Assembly: GCA_036346205.1 (NCBI GenBank) | Contig: JARFJB010000967.1 | Span: 1,658,501-1,722,500, forward strand | Reading direction: 5' to 3' | Origin: Vesta saturnalis | Taxonomy: Eukaryota > Arthropoda > Insecta > Coleoptera > Lampyridae | Length of the DNA: 64,000 nt | Shown here: one piece after another, positions 56,646-64,000 of the stretch | How positions within the stretch are numbered: position 1 is the stretch's first letter | Layout: each line of letters begins with the position of its first letter | The notes under the pieces: generated by a model | The model's input: only the letters and a program-made list of their open reading frames with translations | The model's database searches: none | Told to the model about the DNA's origin: nothing | Position numbers and translations under genes: made by a program

Positions 56646-59369
56646 TAGAGACGGGCAGATATGCTGCAAAGATAGTGCATATATGCACCTACATATGCAA
56701 TAAAAAAGTGAAGAAATATGCACTCAATAAGCAGTAATATAGCCATATATGCACTAACATATGCGCTAAAAAATTTTACTTTTATCAGGATTTTAAGAAA
56801 ATTCAATTTTTTCAATTTTTGTTTGTTACAATTATTACTAATTGTTACAACTATTTATGTATTCCTAAAAACTATATAACAAAATTAACAATAATTATTT
56901 ATTATATTTTATTGGTTATACATTACATACATAAAGCCCATAATATAATACAGCACAAGAAGAAAAATAATCAAATTTAGAGATTGTTGCAATAAATAAT
57001 CATATTTTCCTCAATTGTTTCTATAAGTAAATTCTGGTTCTTATCTTCTAATATGTGCTTGTAATGTGAAAAGCTTCTTTCTACATCACAAGATGTAATA
57101 GGACAATATTTAAATAAGTGAGCATTTTGAACAGAAAAATTTGTTTCGCCATTGTCATTTGCAAATTAATTTTGAAGATTCGGTAAGAAGCAAATTTTGA
57201 GATTCAAAGCTTGGTAATAATTGCAGGGATATCTTAAAAGTAAGCTTTTATGAAACAGAGTTGAGACTGTAACTCTGGAGCTAGCAAAACACTTTGACAG
57301 TCTTCTACACTTTGAGCCGAATCTTTAAAAGCATCAAAATGTTCACAATAAAACAGAGCCGCTTTTATCCAAGTTCCCCATCTAGTAAGAACTGGTTGGG
57401 GTGGCAAAGCAAGCTCTTTTAGTTGTTCCTTGTAAATTTGGTTGCGAAGCGGTGCTTTAAGAAATACTTTTTTTTCCATTGTTTATTAATTTATTTACTA
57501 AAGGAATCTCCACCCGAACTGCTTCAGCAACTCGATTAAGCGCATGTGCCAAACAAGTATTGTGAATTAAATTTGGAAAAAATATCTTTAGATTTTGACC
57601 TGCTTTTACCATATACGCTGTACCATCGGGCACCATATACAAAATGTAATCTTTTGGTATTTGATTAGGCAAATATAAAAATGCTAGGGTGTCATTTATA
57701 AAACGTGAAATTGTTACATAATTTGTTTTTTCTAATTGCTTGATGGCATCTAAATAACTAAAAGAAGGGTTACCATTTAGAATACCAACAACAAAGTTTG
57801 CTATATATCTTCCTTTAGCATCGGTCATTTCGTCGACACTAAACAAGATATAATTATCTGAAATAACATCCCTTATGTTTTTAAGAGTGTCTTCGTATAG
57901 TTGTGGAAGACATGACCTGGTAGCTGTATGTCGAGAAAGTTCTTTAGTATATTTTTCTAAAAAACCTGTGAATTCAGATTTTTCCAAATTGTGGAATCCA
58001 AATTGCACGAAAACCATCACAGATCTTTGTTAAAGTTATTGCCATTTTCGGTTTGGCTCACATAAGTAGGTAATAGTTGTTGTGCTGGTTAATTTTCATT
58101 TTTTGTTTTCTGATGTGGACCCGTATTGACATGTTGATCTAATTGAAACTTTTTGTTGACTTTTACCTACAAAAATATTAATTTTAAATTATTTCTAATA
58201 TTAGTTATTTAGTAGTTGTATACTAAGTCAAAAAAAAAATGTGTTTGCCTACTGAACTTGAAGTTGAATGTTAGAAAAGACACATTAATAATTTCAATTT
58301 ATTATTGCTGAGCTAATATTTCAAAACTATCTATAAATTTTAATTTATCTTTAGACTAAACACTGCTGTAAACATTAAATTAATGTTTTCTTGTTTATTT
58401 AAAGCATTATCCAAAATCTCCAGTTATTTTATTAATTGATACAACAAAATAAATATGTGAATTTTATTTCACAATTGTAAATCCAAAATTATATGTACAA
58501 AACGAAAAAATTATCAAAAGACGACTATTGGTAAGAGTACTTAATTAATTAATTAAATTATTGCAGGGCAGCGAAGAACATATTTTAACAAACACGTGTT
58601 TAATTAATGTATTTGCAACTCATTTTTCAATTAAATAAAACCTTGACAAAATTTTGTCTAGAATAATAAATGAGAATTACCATAAAGAACACAAAAACAG
58701 CTTAAAACTATTTAGCAAGATTTAGGTTTATTTTAATATAAGTACAATATCACTAGAACAAAGCGCGCATGTCATACATACCTCCTTCTCGCAAATAATA
58801 CAAAACACTACACTTCTATCGTATTAAAACACGAATACGATTTCAACCACCTTCTAATTAGATCATTTCTAGAGCTGTCCACTTTTGGCATGTTGACTTC
58901 AAACGGCTACAAGTGAATGAAATTTTTGCAAACAACTACCCCACCAGTGTTAAACAAAAAAACAAAAATACCGACGTACCTTCGTCAATAACTGCAAATG
59001 TAGTTATTGTGCATATTACTAAAGTACTAATTAACGTAGTTCCCAAATACCTAAGTTTCTAAGAAAGCGGCTTAAAGTATAAAAGCAGGTATAAGAGAGT
59101 TGACGAAATTACAAGCTTAAGGTTTTAAAAATCTTGGTAAATTTATTTTCTAACATAAGAAAGAACGGAAAAAAGACGCAAACATGCACTTTCATGCTCT
59201 TACCACCTCCTATATGCTCTAAGAACGTAAAACGCCTTATATGTGCAGTATATGCAAAATAAAACTTGTGATTTTGGGGCCTAAATGTTAAAAAACGTGC
59301 ATATCCTTAAGAAAAAGTTTCGTATGCCCAATAACAAAAAATATGCAAATATGCATTTGCCCGTCTCTA
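56646..59369 (-). mobile_element. complete hAT element, 2724 bp, 8-bp duplication
   Basis: Terminal inverted repeats TAGAGACGGGCA (56646) and its inverse (59358-59369) are flanked by GTTATGAC (56638-56645) and GTTATGAT (59370-59377), an 8-bp duplication with one change. Both sub-terminal regions (56660-56770, 59165-59360) are full of ATATGC/GCATAT motifs, the kind of repeated sites hAT transposases bind. Confidence 0.92.
57234..58020 (-). pseudogene. hAT transposase, partial, frameshifted
   Basis: Frame 58020-57457 contains a first core block (ILFSVDEMTDAKGRYIANFV), then PNLIHNTCLAHALNRVAEAV with the conserved C-AH-L--V motif. Frame 57479-57234 continues with KAPLRNQIYKEQLKELALPP and the block PVLTRWGTWIKAALFYCEHF. 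These match the hAT lineage that includes CGBP1-like transposons. A single frameshift separates the frames. A C-terminal dimerisation domain is not seen in the remaining 580 bp, and the N-terminal zinc finger was not located. Confidence 0.85.
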
Positions 59370-59739
59370 GTTATGATATTCCTAAATTTTCCACGAAATA
59401 GCGTTTAATTTACTCGCACTTGTGGAATATATCAGGAATTATTTAGGAAAACATGTTTTTCAACGAGGACTTTGATCCCGTAGTAAAAGAAAATTGTTCG
59501 AAAGAATCTGTATTCTTATCGTGTTCATGAGGTCCTCCCTTGGAGATTTAAATTCTTTTTCCGCCAATTCCAGAGAACTTTTACCCAGGGTTGTTAATCC
59601 TTAGCTATAAGTGGTTTGCCCATTTAAGGCTTTCCCCTCAGCCCATTTCTACTTAAATCTTATTTAGAACAAACAAATTATGTAAAAAATTACAAAAGTT
59701 TATTAACAATATCCAACACCATCTCCAGAAAAATATTCC

Positions 59740-59841
59740 TTAGTTACCAGTCTGTATATTGTATCCCCTCCTTCTTAGCTCAGCCAATTCATCCCTTATA
59801 CCAGGATCGCCACCATTAACCGGAGCACTTAATTTTGCCAT
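59740..59841 (-). CDS. possible terminal exon or short peptide frame (33 codons)
   Basis: On the minus strand, ATTTGTGCAG/GT precedes ATG 59841, which opens MAKLSAPVNGGDPGIRDELA and ends in ELRRRGYNIQTGN. An AATAAA lies about 45 bp after the stop. The codon composition is richer in GC than the surroundings. It could be the last exon of a gene or a transposon remnant; it starts about 48 bp after a mariner stop codon. Confidence 0.25.
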   Translation of the reverse strand: MAKLSAPVNGGDPGIRDELAELRRRGYNIQTGN

Positions 59842-59888
59842 ACCTGCACAAATAACCCTTTTAATGACAAAATAACAAATGAAAACGG

Positions 59889-60090
59889 TTATTCACTAAA
59901 GTTTAAACCATTGTAAAGTAATATCTTTCGCCATCTTTTTGCAAGATCTTCAATGCCACAACGTTACCATGTAGCATCTTTGGAATTAAAGAATTCTCGG
60001 CATGCAGCTTGAACTTCCTCAACACTTGTAAAATGCCGTCCAAGAAGGAAGTGCGTCATCGATCGGAATAAGTGATAATCGAAAGGCAAC
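59889..60090 (-). pseudogene. mariner (SETMAR/Mos1-type) transposase, C-terminal fragment
   Basis: The minus strand reads PFDYHLFRSMTHFLLGRHFT, SVEEVQAACREFFNSKDATW, a stop in place of the usual Tyr, then IEDLAKRWRKILLYNGLNFSE. It ends at TAA 59891-59889. DYHLFRSM is the block containing the third catalytic aspartate of DD34D mariners. Everything upstream is missing. This is a different lineage from the DD41D copies. Confidence 0.85.
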
Positions 60091-60599
60091 GTTTAAAAGT
60101 AAAATAATTAATGTGAGTTGGGAATCGTTATTAAACTTTTCCAAAAGTGTAAGTAAGTGTAAGAGTTTAAACGATTTGCAATAAACAACAACCAGTGTAT
60201 TAAGAAAGTATTGCGTATAAAGCCTCACCATAGAAAATAAAGGTTTAAAGTGATCCATTATATAACTAAAGGTGTTGTAAGGTAAAGTATTGTAAATTGA
60301 AGTTGACATTATTGAGCATTATTGATACTGAGGTAAGAATATATGTGCGTTTATTAACACCATTAAAGATGTCGTTTATAGACTAACAGCAATTTAGTCA
60401 TCAAGCGTACTCAAAATATTCTGTGACAAACATTATGAGAGGCATTCAGTAAATCAAATTGCTCGATTTGTACATGCGTTAAAAAGTATGAGTGAAAACG
60501 GACATTTGAGTCAGCGCTTATCTTCCACCATAAGCGCTATAGTGCAACGGCCAGTTAAGGCCTGTTGTTAGTGATGAGCGTAAATATTTAGGATTAATT

Positions 60600-61402
60600 A
60601 AAAAAATCAACCCCATTAAATAGGACATTGCACCTTTTGTGACAAAATCCATTATGCGTATCATATATTTTTCTTTAATTGAGTCACATATAAGTTACGG
60701 ATTAATTCTTTGGGAATATACTTCATACGCGTACGATGTACTTAAAATACAAAAAAGGGCAATAAGAATAATAGCAAATTTACCAAACAGGGCGTCGTGT
60801 CGTTCTGAGTTTTGGACTTGAATATCGCAACGGTTATTAATATGCTCATTTTCCAAAGCTTACTCTACGTTAAAAAAAACCTGAACCTTTTTCACTTTAA
60901 TGGCGAGTACCACGGCTATGATACAAGGCAAAAGGATAGCATAAGAGGCATTTCGAGTAAGAACAAATATTTTAGTAAATCATTTTTGCATATAGCTCCA
61001 ATTCTGTATAATCATTTACCGCTAGAAATGAGATCTATATCATCACACCGTGAATTTCGCCGTGAAATAAAAAATATTTTAAATAAATGTGTATTTTATA
61101 ACGTGGCAGAGTTTTTAAGTGCAGATCTAATACATCATTAATTCAAATTGTTAGTTGTATTATTAAAATTAAGCGGTTGCAATCCTTGATTACTGATACG
61201 GTGTGGCTGTGTCGCTTATGTGTGTATGTGTGTAAATGTTGTTACGTACGTTATATTTCTCATTTTAATTTTAATTTTAATTTTAATTCCTAATATTAGT
61301 GACTATATATGTGATATTCTTTTTGCACTGTATGAATTTTACTTGACCACAACTGTACAGTTATCCGTCAATAAAGTCTATCTATCTATCTATCTATCTA
61401 TA
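60600..61402 (+). mobile_element. 5'-truncated non-LTR retrotransposon with (TCTA)n tail
   Basis: It contains the 3' end of a reverse transcriptase ORF, a 230-bp 3' UTR with AATAAA (61371-61376) and a tail of about six TCTA repeats (61377-61402). 5' truncation and a short microsatellite tail are usual for jockey/CR1-group insertions. Confidence 0.8.
60639..61141 (+). pseudogene. non-LTR reverse transcriptase, C-terminal end
   Basis: Frame 1 (60639-60821) gives IYFSLIESHISYGLILWEYT and VLKIQKRAIRIIANLP. Frame 2 (60812-61141) gives FQSLLYVKKNLNLFHFNGEY, DTRQKDSIRG, FSKSFLHIAPILYNHLPLEM and FRREIKNIL. The order follows the post-palm end of jockey/CR1-like proteins ('vYfsl--ShlsYgi-lWg......lQKkaiRii'). 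One frameshift joins them. The catalytic domain is missing by truncation. Confidence 0.85.
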
Positions 61403-63394
61403 GAAGACTACGGAACATATATATTCTTAAATGGAAGAATAATTTTAGATATTTGGATGGTGGCCGTTTGGTTATTTATAAGGATGTCATGTAGTATATT
61501 GTAAATTTCTCTTAGACATTAAATATAATCAATCTTCATTACCCATTGTTATATGTTTAGATTATAAGATTTAGGAACCTTAATAAGAATTATGAGTTTT
61601 TTTTTGTATGTGTTGCTTCACGGATGCAACGAATATACAATGTAAATATTTTTGCAAAAATTGGTTAAAGGAGTTCGATTAGTAAACTTATTCTTTTACT
61701 GCGTCCTACACTTTTAAAGAGAATCAATATTTTATTCTTAGTTCTGATTGTTTTCCTTCTTGTTTATGTAAAGTTCCATGAACGACTTTAAAAAGAAATA
61801 AATCTTTTGATGTTTTGTATATATGATTGATCTGAAAGTTGTTTCTTTTAAGTCGAAGCTATTTCAAAATTTAATTGGATTCATTAGATACAATATTAGT
61901 CTTGATTTGCAGGGATCGTTTACTACAACATTGCTCACGGTTTATTTATGAAGTAGAATTTTCATATTTGAATCACAGCGATTCATACTTGGAAACGTTT
62001 GAGTATATGTTAATAATATAGACTGCTAACAGTTTTGAGAAGATAAAAAAGACGCAATTATCGTTACGTTTTTAAATTTTTTAAAATAGAAGTCAATATT
62101 TGGCTGGTTAAAAACTAATAGATTTAATTGTTATTTTTCACAGTTGCGAATTCTAGTTTACTCGCATACGAGAGTAACGTGGAAAGTACCCAGATAACGT
62201 CTTACTGCTTTGATTTTATTAATATACAGGGTGTGAGCAATAAATTTATGATAACGTCTATGCTTTGAGATTTGGTTAATTTCATCTTTAATATTAATTG
62301 AACTTAAAGATTTTAAAAATTGAATTGACGTGTATATGTTTGCTGTTTTGGGATTAAGATAGATTCCTTAAGATTACTGAGACGAGGTTTATCGTATTCT
62401 TTTAAAGTGAATGGGCGCTGTACGAATTGAGTGTTTGAACTTAAATTGTGTATGATTTTATCGAGTAGGCTATAATTCTATAATCCACAGTCAGGTAGGA
62501 TTACCTTAACAGATCGTCTAGGAATGTTTATTTCAGAGAAATTTTAGATTGTGGTGGCGCTAGAGACTAGTTTTCCCGGATTGAATATTGTTATTTGATG
62601 TTTTACGGTAAGTGTAAGGTGTTTGAATTTTGACATCAACTATTGTACGTCTTATATCCAGCCAGCCCATTTCTACTGCAATTAGACTGACAACCCGATT
62701 ATCTTGGTGAGTATTCAACGCCTAGTGCGGTTTGATTGTGTAACAATATCCAAAGTGAACGATCAACATTGGTGAATCCAATTGGTTGTATCTATTTCAC
62801 TACATATCGTTGGTGGCTTAGATTTGACAAACACATTCGTACTTGTATTTATCTCAATCGCTAATCTGGCCAGCCGTCAAAGATGATGTGAATCATCAAT
62901 CGTAACGTACTGCCAAGATACATACCATCTTCTGATATATGGTATACGTAGTACATCTGTAACATCACCAACACTAACTGGGGCTTAGAACGTTTAATTG
63001 TTAGATTCTTCTGTCAAATTTAAAAAGATTGTTAATATGTTACGGACTAAAGAGAAATAAATCACACTTCCATCACGTCTAACTCCATGGATTGATAACA
63101 TTTAAGTGCGTTTTTTAAGTTTGGTGCATAAAAATTAAATGAAATGACTCTTTCTTTTTTGTCTATCAATATTTTTTAAGATATGGCAAGTGAACACTTT
63201 CAGTAAAAATACCGGCACATTAAGCAACCGATTAACGAAAACGTTGTCTACGACAAATTTAATAAATTAATCATGTAAAACCATTTTAGACAGTTTAAAG
63301 TAAAATCTGCTTAGAAAAAAAATTACGAGTCTGAAAAACGAAAACATGATTATAATTATAAAATTATAAAGAAAAGAATTAATTAATTTTTTTA
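61403..63394. other. unrecognised AT-rich stretch
   Basis: No gene or clear repeat. CAGGGTGTGAGCAATAAATT near 62227 may be a mariner-type terminal remnant. Confidence 0.4.
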
Positions 63395-63635
63395 TAAACG
63401 AATAAGTTCAAAGGTAAATATGTAATTAAAAATTATTAAAAATTAGTGTTTAGAATTTACATCAGTTCTACATACATAAAGACAAAATTTACATCGATTG
63501 GGGCTTGTATCTCGATAGCGCAGTTAGTTAGCGCGGTACTCTAGCAAAGTACAGGTCGTAGGTTTAGATCCTACGTGAGGTAAACTTTTTATTTATGTAT
63601 TTAATAAAATTCATAGTAATTTTTACAAGAATTAA
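63395..63635 (+). repeat. tRNA-like repeat, single unit
   Basis: An inverted unit tail (ATAAACGAATAAGTTCAAAG) is followed by the body and a plus-strand tRNA-like sequence, then T5 and the AT-rich tail. It is the only unpaired copy seen. Confidence 0.8.
63509..63581 (+). tRNA. tRNA-like sequence, anticodon AGC
   Basis: 73 nt. Anticodon stem GTACT/AGTAC with loop CTAGCAA; T stem GTAGG/CCTAC with loop TTTAGAT, so the B box is altered (GGTTTAGATCC). The acceptor ATCTCGA/GTGAGGT has a mismatch. T5 follows six bases later. Confidence 0.5.
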
Positions 63636-64000
63636 TTGTCTGAAAACAGTAGGTATACTTACCGCGGGTGACAAACTCATAGCTCGCCAAAAAAACCGAG
63701 CTCTCTCACAGAGTTTGTTACGGTCATCGCTTGGGTGGATTTTTAATTCATTAATTCTGAAGACCACTCACACAAAGTAAAATCTTTGTAGACATTTCCA
63801 GCATTAAGAAACATGCTATAATAAACGATCTTAAAAAAAATAAAGTAAATTAAGTTTATGTAAATAAATACCAATTTTAGTCTTTTAAATGAGTCACAAG
63901 CAAAGTTCCTGTAAAGTACGATTTGTATTGTACATAATTTCTCTTGTCGAATATGGTGTTTAAGAAACTTTTTTTTTGTTATTTCCCTTAATACAATAAC
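63636..64000. other. unrecognised AT-rich stretch
   Basis: No feature was seen to the right edge of the window. Confidence 0.4.

Overview
The window looks like a repeat-dominated piece of an AT-rich insect nuclear genome. The evidence is a nuclear copy of an insect-type mitochondrial 12S rRNA, insect-style DD41D Tc1/mariner, piggyBac, PIF/Harbinger, hAT, Crypton-like and Gypsy sequences, micro-introns of about 50 bp, and several long (TA)n tracts. I cannot assign an order. I found no convincing host protein-coding gene; nearly every readable coding block belongs to a transposable element, and most are broken.

Layout. 0-7.6 kb: a piggyBac N-terminal fragment at the left edge, a decayed Tc1/mariner copy between two (TA)n tracts, an IS630-type DDE transposase relic split by a 1.2-kb DD41D mariner, and a dispersed repeat called R1 here. 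7.9-14.0 kb: a 6.1-kb structure with inverted arms of about 1.2 kb, enclosing tRNA-like units, a nuclear mitochondrial insertion and a DDE relic. 14.1-16.9 kb: a piggyBac transposase on the minus strand, interrupted by a 969-bp MITE. 17.3-26.2 kb: a Gypsy-type LTR retrotransposon (156-bp LTRs, CATAA target duplication). Its leader carries a tandem tRNA-like array and its pol is cut by a DD41D element that is itself cut by a second DD41D element. 26.5-29.2 kb: a complete piggyBac element with TTAA target duplication and a dead transposase. 29.4-35.5 kb: SINE copies, an inverted tRNA-like pair and a Buster-like hAT relic. 35.5-39.0 kb: a PIF/Harbinger element with both genes, inserted into a SINE. 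39-48 kb: a hAT C-terminus, R1 copies, a nearly full-length piggyBac transposase with two stops, and a Crypton-type tyrosine recombinase relic. 48-64 kb: (TA)n tracts, tRNA-like units, a complete hAT element (56.6-59.4 kb), a mariner C-terminus and a 5'-truncated non-LTR retrotransposon, separated by AT-rich sequence in which I recognise nothing.

The element most likely to be new is a dispersed family of tRNA-like units. Each has pol III A and B boxes, usually the anticodon loop CTAGCAA, and a T5 terminator a few bases after the acceptor stem. The window holds 11 tRNA-like copies in three arrangements: a head-to-tail tandem array with a period of about 319 bp, inverted pairs, and one single copy. 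Several are bounded by 9-16-bp direct repeats, so the multi-unit blocks appear to have inserted as wholes. A terminator between the tRNA-like part and the body does not fit an ordinary tRNA-headed SINE.
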